Below are positions 12,260 through 22,820 of a stretch of DNA of 64,000 nucleotides, piece after piece. This DNA comes from Macrotis lagotis (Eukaryota; Chordata; Mammalia; Peramelemorphia; Peramelidae). A program made the translations under genes and the position numbers. The stretch's first letter is position 1, and every line of letters begins with the position of its first letter. Under the pieces are notes generated by a model that did no database searches, was not told the DNA's origin, and worked only from the letters and a program-made list of their open reading frames with translations. The DNA is taken from positions 162,248,937 through 162,312,936 of the forward strand of contig NC_133660.1 in the NCBI RefSeq assembly GCF_037893015.1, given 5' to 3'.

Positions 12260-12344
12260 GCAATCTTTTCTTGATTAATCAATCAATAAATATTTACTAT
12301 TTACTATGCACAAATGTTATTTTAGTCACTGAGGATATAAATAC
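12260..12344 (-). repeat. L2 3' end, antisense
   Basis: 'aatcaatcaataaatatttact', 'tactatgcac' and 'cactgaggatataaataca' mirror the antisense L2 terminus. Confidence 0.55.
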
Positions 12345-12400
12345 AAGGTGTCCCAAAAGTCTTAGAGCATTTGTAAGTTACTAAAACTTAAGGTCTAAAG
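12345..12400. mobile_element. Tc1/mariner-type short element, partial
   Basis: 'aaggtgtcccaaaagtcttag' followed by 'aaacttaag' resembles the end of a mariner-derived miniature element. A related end occurs at 62444-62480. Only one side is recognisable. Confidence 0.4.
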
Positions 12401-12721
12401 GATACCTTGAATAATGCAAGATATTGGGAAAAGAATGCTAACCGTTGTGGGGTTTAGGGGAGATCAGAAAAGGTTTTGTGTAGAAGAGAGCTTGAGATGA
12501 GGCAGAAGTGAGAAAGAACTCCTGATTTTAAAAAGTGACTTTTTATTTCTCCAAAGTCTTATTTCACTACTATGATAACATGATAAGCTGAGCTGGATCA
12601 AGGAGGGGAGGATACTTTCTGAAGAATACTGATGCTTCAGATTGCTCCCAGACGTGGTCACCACCACCAGTCTATTATCCTTCCTCTTCTCTTCATAGAG
12701 AAAATCACAAGGAATAACCTT

Positions 12722-12745
12722 ATAACAACAACAACAACAACAACA
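12722..12745 (+). repeat. (AAC)n microsatellite
   Basis: Eight consecutive AAC units; possibly a leftover SINE tail. Confidence 0.85.
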
Positions 12746-13084
12746 TACTTTTTGATAGCATTTTCACTTTGTATAAGATTTTCTGCTCAAAGACCCAGTT
12801 AAGTGTTATTAGCTCTATTTTACAACTACAAAAACTGTAGCTAGAGAGGTTAAATGATGAATATAATCCTAGGTATAGTAAGTGCTAAACCTGGAATTTT
12901 AAATTCAATTTTCCTAATTCCAAATCTGGCATTTTCCATTGTGCCGTGGTTCATCTTGAAAATATTCTTTTTCCCATTTACTTTTGAGGTTAATAAAATA
13001 TTTCCTCCAATTTGAATTGATTTACATTTTGAGTGCATGCACCCTTGTTCTCAGAAGCTATAAACAAAGGGACAGAACTCTGCT

Positions 13085-13353
13085 TTGTTGTTGTTGTTGT
13101 TGTTGTTCAGCTGATTCATTCATGCCCAGCTCTTTGTGATTTCATTTGGGGTTTTTTTTTTTGGCAGAAATACTGGAGGGATTTATTGTTTCCTTCTCTA
13201 GTTTATTTTACAGGTGAAAAAGCTCAAACAGAGTTAAGTGACTTTCCAAGGTCACCTAGCTAATAAAGTGTCCAGGGTGGATTTGAACTCAGGAAGATGA
13301 GTCTTCCTGACTCTGGATCTAACACTCTATTTACTGTGCCACCTAGCTGGCCC
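13085..13353 (-). repeat. Long-form tRNA-derived SINE, antisense
   Basis: Antisense full-length copy: (GTT)n tail at 13085-13108, 'ttggggttttttttttttggc' and 'ctggagggatttattgtttc' body, 'caaggtcacctagctaat', 'gatttgaactcaggaagatg' and 'gtgccacctagctggccc' head. This long form has the 'gctggagaaggaaatgg' type 3' part, unlike the short WSINE1-like copies. Confidence 0.88.
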
Positions 13354-14146
13354 AGTTTTGTTAAGCAGCTGCTATTAAGAAAGAAATTATCTCTATTGAA
13401 AATAGTATACCTTTATACCTACGTCTATATGCACAGATATATGTCAAAAACATTTTTGAAAGAGAAAATTTCTAACCAGCCTATCTGATAAGTTGGTTCT
13501 TACCCTGAAACATGTAGTGTTTTGTTTCATTCTTCTCTACAAATTCACATTCTCCTTGTTCATGTATTTATTTTTCTTAGTAATTATGATTGACAGAATT
13601 TTGTGATATAATTTTATATTTTCATAGTAACTAAATATATATAAGCCAATATATACTACTTATTCTTAACATACTAACTAATAGCAATTAAGATTAATAT
13701 ATAATCTCACATTTCTTTCTAGTTATCAATAGAAATATGGATCTAATAATGGTTTGGGGATTTTATTTTGCTACTGTGAAGTAGGGGGTATGTTAGGAAC
13801 CCCAATAAATCAGATAACAAGGAAAATGAAATGTTAAGGTTTTGCCTCTTTTTGATTTGATTCATAGTTTGTGAAAAAAACAAAGTATTGATCCACATCT
13901 TAAGAGATCTACTTGCTGATTGCAAAGGATATAAAACTTAGAGTGGTCTTTTTGAACCTTGCAAAGTCTTATTCTTTTTTAACTCCTTTCAATTTTTCAA
14001 GTGAAAAGAATCATAAAGAAGTACTTGCATTTTCCTTTAATGATTTAGGATATGTGAAGAACTGCCATATTCAACTTAATGGAATTTGATTGTAGCTAAA
14101 CATTGTCTGATAGCTCCTGATAGCCTTCAAATGTATGATCAGCAGG
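13354..14146. other. Intronic AT-rich sequence
   Basis: Nothing recognised on either strand. Confidence 0.35.
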
Positions 14147-14282
14147 GCAGCTAGGTGGTAAGATGGATAGAACACCAGCTCTGGAGACAGGAGGATTTAA
14201 GTTCAAAATCATAAATACATAATAGCTGTGGTACCTTGGGCAAGTCACTTAACCCTGAAACCCCACAAAAATAAGGAAAAAA
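14147..14282 (+). repeat. tRNA-derived SINE
   Basis: 'gggcagctaggtggtaagatgg', 'ctggagacaggagg', 'cttgggcaagtcacttaaccct' with an A-rich tail. Confidence 0.85.
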
Positions 14283-14724
14283 CCCAACTTGATCGGCTTT
14301 GGGGAGAGTTAATCAAAAGGAGCTAGTGATAGAGGAAGAACCCAGTTCTTATCTTTCAGAACACATCAAGTGGAAGAGATTTCTCTTTCCTTCCCTATCT
14401 CCTATCTGTAATGACATTGAAAGTAATTTAACCAATAAGAGATACCATATCCAAGAGAGACAAAGCCCAGAGAATACAACTGTGGGACTGAATTACAGCA
14501 AAGAATAGGCCTAAGAAATCAAGTTGAGGTATCTTCCCAGCAGAAATACTGTACCCAAGAGGCATACCATGAGGAGAGAAAAGAAATCAGGGCTTTATAT
14601 ACATATACTAGACCTGTGAGTTTTTTTGGTCATTTCTACTCCCAGCATGTGCTTCTCTATTAATATACTCTATGCTTGTTCCTATTCTTTCCACTGGTAT
14701 TATATGCATATATTTGGCAGGATT

Positions 14725-14965
14725 GGATGTTCATTCTTCATTCTCAAAGAGGATCAAAATGACATCTCTATGTTAGAGTCAAGTTACAGAGTATCTGTCT
14801 GTGACTGATCAAACCAATACAAACTCAGAATGCTCTACACAGGTTGGACACAAATAGGTCATGGCAGGATATGTCCCAGATTAATGGGGAACATGTGTTA
14901 TTGCAATTATTCATGTGATGCCCTTACAGTAAATGCTTTTGCCTTGACCTAATTGTGTCAATTGT
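14725..14965. repeat. Unnamed interspersed repeat (recalled marsupial family)
   Basis: 'cattctcaaagaggatcaaaatgac', 'gttagagtcaagttacagag' and 'gtgactgatcaaaccaatac' match a repeat I recall from marsupial genomes but cannot name with certainty. Confidence 0.4.
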
Positions 14966-15210
14966 TGAACTTTTAAGCAAGCAAATAGGAGAGGGATCAT
15001 GCCTTGCCATTCCTAAACTGGGATAATCAGCCCAAGGTTCCAATTATGTGTATGTGGGGTATAGCTCAAAGAGAGTACTACACTTTAGAAGAATTTTAGA
15101 TTTTCTCACACTGTTCCTTTGATTAAAAGTTACACTTGAAAACACTATGCCTCTTTAATTTGGATTTTAATCTACTAAAATCATTAACTTTTTTTATTTG
15201 TTCTTGGTAG

Positions 15211-15270
15211 GTAAATTCATCAGCATATTATGGCATTAAGTTAAATTCTTTGGAAGAAGGAAAAATTTTT
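15211..15270 (+). CDS. CNBD2-like gene, internal exon
   Basis: Sixty bases between the acceptor 'ttgttcttggtag' and the donor gtaagttt, phase 0 on both sides, encoding VNSSAYYGIKLNSLEEGKIF. The peptide supplies the 'L-x-x-G-x-x-F-G' turn that precedes the phosphate-binding cassette in cyclic-nucleotide-binding domains; the next exon starts with the G. It aligns by eye with the recalled CNBD2 segment AYVKVHTVEQGEILGL. Together with 20700-20747 and 22127-22342 it makes one continuous frame. No repeat overlaps it. An alternative reading, a chance exon, is unlikely because three consecutive exons agree in phase and in family order. Confidence 0.75.
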
Positions 15271-15769
15271 GTAAGTTTCTTTGTTTTAAAATTATATTGT
15301 AAATGTGTTTATTTGTATTCATATTTAAACAAAATTGACTTGTATTCATTTGATACCAGAGTACTGAGAAATTTTTATTATTATGTGGGATTGTCAAACC
15401 CAGTCTACATTAAACAAAACCAGGGCCTATATCAAATTAAATTAGGTTAATTTAAACATTAAAAACATTTTTTGTTAAAGTAATAATTTTTAAACTGACT
15501 GATAGGGTTTAAGAGAGTTGGATATTTCTTTTTTTAACACCTTTAGCAGAATTTTTTCCCTTAAGTTTCCTAAATCTGTAATTTTGAAAAGCTGCTTAAA
15601 AATTCAGTTAGTTCCTCCTGAACCTGTGTTTAAGCATAATAAATCCTAAACTTTTACCCTTAAAAAATTCAGTTAGTTATTCTATATGATGCTGTTATTA
15701 ATTCTTCATTAACATTAAATCACCAATATCTAAGTCATTGCTAAATCATATTGATGGATTCAAAGCAAT
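15271..15769. other. Intron, AT-rich
   Basis: Intron of the CNBD2-like gene begins here (to 20699). This part holds no recognised repeat. Confidence 0.4.
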
Positions 15770-16160
15770 TTCTCGAGTTCATTTCTTTCTTTTCATCACC
15801 AGCCCATCACTTCACACTTGGACTACTGCAATACCTTCCTAACTTCTGCTGTTTTCCCACCCTCCTTGCCTCATCTTATCCATCCCTAAAACACTGCCTG
15901 AATAATAGATATTGCTCTGATACTGCTTTCATCATGTTACTGATGAGGGATCCCCACATAAAAAAGTCCATATTGCTTCACCCAACTTTCTACACTTATC
16001 ATTTACCTGTTCTCCAGAGGACCTTTCTAGCTTTATTTCTCTCTGCTCTCCCACAGGAATGCTCCATTTATGTAAATTGGTCAATTGATTTTCACCCAAG
16101 TACACCCTGTTCTTTAATATCTCTGTTCCTTTTATTTATTATCCTCCTATTTAAATCCTA
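15770..16160 (+). repeat. L2 LINE 3' region
   Basis: 'cacttggactactgcaatacc', 'ctaaaacactgcctgaata' and 'ttccacaggaatgctcc'-like order follow the ORF2-3' UTR part of L2. The 136-residue frame over it is a LINE shadow. Confidence 0.55.
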
Positions 16161-16439
16161 ATAGGACTTTAATGATAGAAAGATCAGCAACTCTAGATTT
16201 CATCAAAGGTAACCACTTCTAAGATCCTTAATCGTCTCCTTTTTCCTTGTATGTAAAATGACACTCAATTACCTTTAAGGTCTCTTTCAGTTTGAGAGAT
16301 ATGATTGCACCTCTTTAATACTTCCCCTAACTACCCTAGTCTTAAGTGTTTTTCTCTTTACAGAACTTATTTATACCACACTTAGGGCATCCAGACATGT
16401 TCTACCATTTGATGTTGTCTGAATTCATAAATATATATC

Positions 16440-16575
16440 TTGTCTCCCAATTAGAACAAGGACTGCAGGGCCTTGGACAAGTCATGACCTTCCTGGACCT
16501 CAGTTTTCTAATCTGTAGGTGAGGGGATTGGACAGAATGGACTCAAAGTTTCCTTCTAGTTCTAAAGCTTATCAA
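16440..16575 (+). repeat. MIR-type SINE
   Basis: 'ggccttggacaagtcatgacc', 'ctcagttttctaatctgtagg' and 'ttccttctagttctaaagc' are MIR-like. Confidence 0.6.
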
Positions 16576-16924
16576 TTTGTATATAATAGGGGCTCATTTA
16601 AAAAATACATGCTTATTTAAAAGAATTGACCACTCTATTCTTTTAAAGAGGTGTGAATTTAGAAAATATTTATCAATAACTTTTATCAGGTATCACTAAT
16701 AATAAATTCCAAATGAAGAACCTAGAATTAGATATCTCACTTTAAAGTTATGGGATATTATTAGAAAGACCAGGATTCAAGGTTATGATAATTGTAAGAG
16801 ACCATTGTATTCTGCCTTCATGAAATTAATTAGAAGATGAACACTGAAAAGAAAGGTTATGTGGTAATGTATCATCATAGTCCTAATTATTGTCTTATTA
16901 GCCTTCAATTTGATTCCATTATTT

Positions 16925-17990
16925 TCAGAGCTGGAAGGGACAGCAGAGATAATTTAAACCAAATTATGACTGAAATATGAATCCTTTCTACAACTTCTCT
17001 AAGAAACTTTCATTTGATGTCTCCATAAAGACGTTGAATGAAGTAAGGTATCCCAAGGCAGTGCATTCTTCTTTTGGATAGTTCTCATTTTTCTTTATTG
17101 TTTCCTTTTTCTTGGAGGAGAGAACTCCTAGGGAGAAACATCCACTATCAATGCATATGGGCAAATGTTCAGCTAGATATAATCTCAGTAATTTGCTTAC
17201 AGATGCAAAGAGATCAAGTAGCTTGCTCTGCATCTCACAGTCAGAAGTGCTATCAACTCCAATTATTCCCACCTCCAAGGCTGGCTATCTACACCACTGC
17301 CCTGTTTCCCCATACATGTGTCTGTACCCATTTCCTGGCCTTTGCTGCCTTTCTTATATCAAGCTAAAATCTCTCAGTAGCTTCCACTCATTATTTCTAA
17401 TTCTACCCTCTGTAGACAAGTAAAATAAATATAATCATTTTCCCACATGAAAAAAAAATCTTTAAATATTTGAAAACTTCTATAAAGCTCCTTGAGGGCA
17501 GGGAAGATTTTTTTTTATTTTTGCCTCTTTTTGTATTCTTAGAATTTAGCACAGTAGGTACTTATTAAATATTGACGTTTCTCCCCCCGCCAAATATCCC
17601 TTTCTCCAATTTAAATATCCCCAATTCCTTCAAACAATACTTTTATAGTACAGATGTTTTGGGGTTTTTTGTTTTTGTTTTTACTAAAGAAATTTGAATC
17701 TTATTCAGGGATAAAGAGTTTGATTTCCCATATAGGACAAGTGGTTATTTTCTTTTTCATAACCTAGGATTACATTCATAATCTTGAACAGCAGGAATAT
17801 AATTGTAATGTTGGGGTCCTTTGAAAATTTTGTAGAAACCTTCACATTAGTACTACCCAAATGGTAGTTTTTAATGGTATTGTTTTAAGTGTCTTCACCA
17901 TTCTGATCTCTCTCTTCTGGATATGTTCATCTGAGGACATCTTGTCTCACATCTTTTTCACCTTTAAAATCATATGATTTTTATGATTCT
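16925..17990 (-). repeat. CR1/L3 LINE, antisense, interrupted by L2 tail
   Basis: 'agctggaagggacagcagag', 'ctaattctaccctctgtag', 'ccccaattccttcaaacaat' and 'tgatctctctcttctggatatg' appear in the order of antisense CR1/L3. An L2 3' end (about 17465-17580, 'aagctccttgagggcaggga') sits inside. Highly decayed. Confidence 0.5.
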
Positions 17991-18299
17991 ATGATTATGA
18001 TCTATCAGAGTAGAAAATGATCTTCTAAGGCAAGCATCCAGGTCAAGTATTGTAGTAACTTCTTGACTTCTGAATCCCTCTGCTGAGAAAAGTAGAATAC
18101 AACAAGCAGTTTATCGGCCACAGGCCTTCTGTTTGTGGAGTAGGATAATACTGTTTTATCCATACTAAAGTTATTGATCAGACAAGTGCTGGGTTAGGGG
18201 AAAGAAAATAGTCCTTGGGAGGAGGAGTACTGGTATCCAAATCATAAGCCAAGAAAACTTAGACCAAAAGGCCAGAATAGGTCTGTATCGTCATCTGCT

Positions 18300-18480
18300 T
18301 CCATTATTATCCTAAAATCATAAATATTCATAGTCAGAAGGGGCCTCAGAATTAATCTAATTGAATTGATATCAAAAATGCAAATCCTCTGTAAAACATC
18401 CCTGATAAACTTTCATTTAAGTGTCTTCATTAAATACATTGAATGAAGTAGAACCTAAGATATCTTTAGAGAGCCAAGGG
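18300..18480 (-). repeat. CR1/L3 LINE fragment, antisense
   Basis: 'cagaaggggcctcagaatta' and 'catttaagtgtcttcattaaatac' parallel the copy near 16.93-17.05 kb. Confidence 0.45.
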
Positions 18481-19588
18481 TCAACTGCAAATGGGAATAC
18501 TGCCCACTGGTTTTGTTCATTTTGTATAGGAATTAAGTACAGAATTAGAAGGCAAGATGTGATGTTATAGAGCTGATCACTTGCCAGATTACCAATTCCC
18601 CAAAGATTCTTCCCTGGTAGCTACTTAACATGCCTTGTCCCAAGTCACAACTTTAGATAGGGTTCATGAAGCACTCTTCTGATTTAACCATATCAGTCCA
18701 GAGATAGTGATGGAATGTGGGGGGAAAAAAGAGAACTCATCAATAGAATGCAGTATACCAGATGTTTATTTAATTATATTAACAAAAATTTTAGAAATAT
18801 GCTCCACATATAGTGGTTTCAAACATGTCTTAGGATTGGTTAATAAAGAGCCTACCTTCCAGAAATGCCAGTCCTTGCTGTTTTTGTCTCCCATTTAAAT
18901 CTTGGCAATGTGTCCTCTACTCTCAGGGGCTTACTATATTATTCCTGAACTTATTGCAGATATCCAATCAGCTTTAGGCCTACTTAATTCAGACCTCCTG
19001 AACTCAAGGGACCCACCAATCTCACTCAGCCTCCTCTCATTGCAGAGATTACATTGTATGTCTTGGCTTTTTTCAGGATATTAGGGTCAAACTCATTTCT
19101 TATTTTTATGGACACACAGTATTTATACAATACTTTGTATATCATCATAATAAACCAAATTTCTAATGCAGTTTCAAAGCACTTTCAGTGGCTTCTCAAT
19201 AAATACTGATTGAATGAAATGGGAATAGAATGGATGACTATCAGTCTTGCATGTGAAATCATTCTACTTTCTAACAACAGTTATTCTTTTCAGTTCTATG
19301 AATTTATAAATTCTCAGAGTTATACAGATTTTTGGAGACTAGTAGCATGGTTCTAGATGATCAGTTTCTCTTAGTCTAAGAGATTCAGGCTATGTATTTC
19401 TACAATGTTAGAACTAGGGGGAAAAAAACCTGAAAGCCTTCCAGACTAAACCCTTTATTTTACAAATACGAAATAAAGCCCAGAAAGGTAAAGTGACCTT
19501 TCTCAGTGGAAGCAGATTGTAAGATGTCATTGGTAATCCCTGATACTTGAAGCATCAGTACATCAAGGTTAAAAATTGTAGTGAAAAG
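18481..19588. other. Intronic sequence before the FABP retrocopy
   Basis: No exon or clear repeat, apart from a MIR-like antisense stretch near 19420-19500 ('ccctttattttacaaatac'). Confidence 0.35.
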
Positions 19589-20313
19589 GACTATATACAG
19601 GCACACCTCTCCTCCGCCTTTCAGTGCCACCATCTGCTCTCTTCTCAGGGTTTCTTCCTTCCTCTTCTCTCCTGAATTCACCATGGTCCTTCCTGATCAG
19701 CTGGTGGGCAAATGGCACCTTATGGAAAGTAAAGGATTTGACAAGTACATGAAGGAATTGGGAGTGGGAATGGCCCTGAGGAAAATGGCTGGAGTGGCCA
19801 AACCAGATGTTATAATCTCTGAAAGTGGGGATGTAGTTACCATTAAGACTGAGAGCACCATAAAAAATACACAATTCTCTTTTAAACTTGGTGAGAAATT
19901 TGAAGAAAACACAGCTAATGGCAGGAAAACTCAGACTCTTTGTACCCTTGAAAATGATGCATTGATCCAGCAGCAGGCATGGGATGGGAAGGAAAGCACA
20001 ATAACAAGGAAAGTAGAAGATGGAAAGTTATTGGTGGACTGTGCTTTGAATGGTGTGACTTGCCACAGGGCCTATGAGAAGACCTAGTAAAGAAATTCCA
20101 TCTTCCTGTGTAATTAGCTGTTATGAATGCACCAGCTCAGTTCAATGAGCAAACTCTCCAACCAAACCTTCTTGCTTTTTCTTCTTGTCTTCCTTTCTGT
20201 GGTCTGTTATTTCAGTGGCTGACTACTTGAAAACAGTTTTATTTCCAAGTATTGATGTAATAAGGATTATTTTGGTAGTAAATAATTGTGCAGTTAAAAA
20301 AGACTATATACAG
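19589..20313 (+). mobile_element. Processed retrocopy boundaries with target-site duplication
   Basis: The FABP5-like copy, with about 82 bases of 5' UTR and about 210 bases of 3' UTR, is flanked by gactatatacag at 19589-19600 and 20302-20313. The 3' repeat is preceded by a short A-run (20296-20301), the remnant of a poly(A) tail. With one mismatch the repeat extends to 17 bases. This is the signature of L1-mediated retroposition of an mRNA. Confidence 0.9.
19683..20087 (+). CDS. FABP5-like retrogene, intact reading frame
   Basis: An uninterrupted 134-residue frame encodes a fatty-acid-binding protein, a cytosolic ten-stranded beta-barrel that carries long-chain fatty acids. It starts MVLPDQLVGKWHLMESKGFD and keeps the FABP fingerprint G-K-W-x-L-x-x-S-x-x-F-D-x-Y-M-K, the helix-turn YMKELGVGMALRKM, the ligand carboxylate set (Arg in TITRK, R-A-Y near the C-terminus) and the two cysteines (DCALNGVTCHRAY) that are typical of FABP5; FABP4 and PMP2 differ. 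FABP5 is about 135 residues, so length is normal. All FABP genes have three introns; here none is present, so this is a processed copy. The ATG sits in an excellent context (caccATGG). It lies on the plus strand in the CNBD2-like intron. Expression is unknown: no CpG-rich promoter is seen. I estimate roughly two-thirds identity to human FABP5 from memory. Confidence 0.88.
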   Translation: MVLPDQLVGKWHLMESKGFDKYMKELGVGMALRKMAGVAKPDVIISESGDVVTIKTESTIKNTQFSFKLGEKFEENTANGRKTQTLCTLENDALIQQQAWDGKESTITRKVEDGKLLVDCALNGVTCHRAYEKT

Positions 20314-20699
20314 AGAATCAGGAAGAGGAGCCTGCACACAGGGGAAAAAACCCCCCACAATATTTAGATTCAATGTGCTGACCAGTAGAGGTTCTCCATA
20401 CCTGTTGAAGCAGAGAATTTGCATTAATTCAATCAACAGTGTTTAAAAAATGCATGGACTGCTACAGTAGGAAGGGAAAATCAGGAATATTTAATGCCAT
20501 GGAAACAAAAGGAGAAGAGAATGTTTAGGAAAAAAAGGGGGAACATTTAAACTTTGCAAGATTAGGACCTTTAACCATTAAAAGAACAAATTCATCTCGT
20601 CTGAATTTTCTTATAGCTAAAGTACTACTGAAGTGAATTGATAAGAGATAGTTTAACTTTGCATTGACTTTGGATTCCTTAAAAAAATTATAATTTTAG

Positions 20700-20747
20700 G
20701 GTTTGGTAGAAGAAATGAAGAAACCACAGGATCTACATTTCAGACTG
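20700..20747 (+). CDS. CNBD2-like gene, internal exon
   Basis: Forty-eight bases between 'ttataattttag' and the donor gtaagaaa, phase 0 on both sides, encoding GLVEEMKKPQDLHFRL. Joined to the previous exon it reads ...EEGKIF-GLVEE..., placing the glycine of the G-x-F-G turn and the region of the phosphate-binding cassette. The canonical cassette (F-G-E-[LI]-A-L ... P-R-[TA]-A) is not kept: Glu after the glycine is replaced by Leu and the Arg after Pro by Gln, so direct cyclic-nucleotide binding by this domain is doubtful. CNBD2's second domain is likewise degenerate in my recollection. Confidence 0.72.
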
Positions 20748-21049
20748 GTAAGAAAATACTTTTCTTCTGAAATAATCTTTTAAACATCCTTAAACAATAT
20801 ATACATTTATATGTTTATGCATCATATGTGTGTATATATTAGAGCATATATTTATATATGTAGATACAAAATTCCTATAAAGAACCTCATATGTAAAACC
20901 CCATCCTATACTAAACTTCTAGAGGTTTTAGATCTTTGGGGTAAGGGCAAAGCTGCAGGAAGCATGTTGAATCAGCACAAGCTGCTCTGAATTAATCAGC
21001 ATCTGCATTAATCTCTATTAGCTATAGAGAGATTAACCCTAGTCATCAT

Positions 21050-21168
21050 AGTCACTCTTGAAGCCAGAAAGGCCTGAGTTCAAGCCCCAATTCTGACACA
21101 TATTAGCTGTGTGACCCTGAGCAAATCACTTATTTTCTCAGTATTCTAATCTTTAAAGTTGCAGAGAA
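21050..21168 (+). repeat. MIR-type SINE
   Basis: 'gaagccagaaaggcctgagttc', 'tattagctgtgtgaccctgag' and 'atcacttattttctcag'. Confidence 0.6.
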
Positions 21169-21511
21169 GACCACATGAATTGAAACAGAGAGTTTGCTCA
21201 TCTGCATCCTATACCAATGAAATTATACATCCTTTAGTCCTGAAACCCTTTCCTATGTTTATTCAAGCATTGATGTGTGAACTAAGAAATTTAAAGAATG
21301 AGAAAATTAAAGTTTATTCTTGGCAGTAATAGACTGGTCTCAATGATGTGTTTTTATGCCAGTCTTGGTAATTCAGAATGACTAACAGCCAAGTGAGCCT
21401 CTGTGGGTGAGAATTGTCAGAATTTCCAAGAACCTTTCCTAATGAGGGTTTATGTATATCTCTTGGAATGATAACCCTTGAGAGATGACCAGTGAAAGGA
21501 AGGATGTGTTG

Positions 21512-21531
21512 ATGTGTGTGTGTGTGTGTGT
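21512..21531 (+). repeat. (TG)n microsatellite
   Basis: About nine TG units. Confidence 0.85.
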
Positions 21532-22126
21532 GCACTTATTTATTTTTCCCTCTCCTTAAGGATCCAAAGATCAACTAACCTGTGTTAAGTCAGCATGTGA
21601 CATTAAGTTCTTCTATATCTCTGATGATTAATTGATTGATTCCCTATGAACCCTAGGACATGTCTGGGAGCCATAAACTCAACTTTGAGAAAACACTGCA
21701 GGTTCAGAAAGAATGAAACTGCTTTGTTTTTAATGTTTTATGTTTTATTTTCCCTTTTTAGCTTGCCTTGGAATTACTTCTGGCATTAAATTCTTTCTGT
21801 GAACAAGCATTCCTTTCATCATCCCATGTAGCCAAAGTATAATGTTTTAGTCCTATTTTTCCTGAAACAGCAAAATGTAAAGACATTATGTTTTGGAATT
21901 GTCAGTGGGTAAAGGTCATAGATTTTTTTCTTTTACTAAGATAGGAAATGTTGTCAGATATAAGATGAAACACCGTCCCTGTGGCAACTTTGGTCTGGGC
22001 AGTTTTTCTGGGGGTGGGGCTCCTCTTGTCCCCTAGCCCTTTCAGACTAGCCTGGATCCTTGTAGCCCCTACTGCCATTCTGTGCACCTAAATAACTCCA
22101 TTTCTATATGTTTTTTTCTTTTTTAG

Positions 22127-22342
22127 GTTAGTGAAGGAGCTGAATGCATTTTTATTCCCACAAAAATCTTTCTAATGGAAGCACCCATTGTATCTCAGCA
22201 AATGGCTATTGGTCTGGTGAACATTTATCCCACAAAGAGCACAATTAGGCAGTACCTCTTCAAAAAGCAAGCTTGGAATAATTACAAAGCCAGGGTGGTC
22301 GCTCAGCAGCTAAAGAGAAGTTCCAGGATAACCTCATTCTAA
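22127..22342 (+). CDS. CNBD2-like gene, terminal coding exon
   Basis: After the acceptor 'tttcttttttag' an open segment of 71 codons ends in TAA, in phase 0 with the exon at 20700. It starts VSEGAECIFIPTKIFL, continues EAPIVSQQMAIGLVNIYPTK, and ends W-N-N-Y-K-A-R-V-V-A-Q-Q-L-K-R-S-S-R-I-T-S-F. The order 'LVS-G-AE-I-I-x-K-x-F ... YP-x-x-x-x-x-x-x-L ... W-x-x-[YF]-[KR]' is that of the CNBD2 C-terminus (recalled human LMSLGNELIRIRKEIFY ... AFPSDEDMCQKFL ... SWNIFRKDLL). The protein would be an intracellular cyclic-nucleotide-domain protein; CNBD2 itself is testis-enriched and linked to sperm flagella. The fragment could belong to an intact gene or to one decaying in this lineage; nothing in these three exons is broken. 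Confidence 0.78.
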   Translation, partial: VSEGAECIFIPTKIFLMEAPIVSQQMAIGLVNIYPTKSTIRQYLFKKQAWNNYKARVVAQQLKRSSRITSF

Positions 22343-22627
22343 ATTCCTTTTTAAGAAACTTTGGCAGCAATGGTGAGAAGACTTTAGGTTTAATAAGAGG
22401 AGGGAGAAAATACTATTGACTCATAGGAAACAGGCATACTCCTAAATGGTCACAGGCATGGAAGCAATTCACACATGTTTAGTGAAAAAGGGAAGGAAAT
22501 GATGCCATCGCTCTGCTGACTTGAATCTATCACAGAGGTCTTCGCTGCCTGTTGTGAAAGGAAATTCATGCCCATATGTAAAAATACAGACAAGTTAAAG
22601 GACAGAAAGTTTAAGTCAAAGTCTTCA

Positions 22628-22744
22628 AATAAATATATGCATATGCTGGGTTCACATATTAAACAATATATTGCTACTGTCTGTTTGATATTGGTGTTGA
22701 ATTTATGTCACAGTTTCAAAACACTGATAGCCTCAGGCAATAAA
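22628..22744 (+). terminator. Candidate polyadenylation signals of the CNBD2-like gene
   Basis: AATAAA occurs at 22628-22633 and again at 22739-22744, 0.29 and 0.40 kb after the stop codon; the second is followed by an AG-rich low-complexity tract. Confidence 0.5.
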
Positions 22745-22769
22745 GAGAGGAAAAACAACTCTATGGAGA

Positions 22770-22820
22770 GAAAGAGAGAGAAAGGAGAGGAAGAGAAAGG
22801 AAAGGGAGAGAGAGAGAGTA
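22770..22820 (+). repeat. GA-rich low-complexity tract
   Basis: Purine-only run of gagaaa, gaggaa and gagaga units. Confidence 0.8.
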
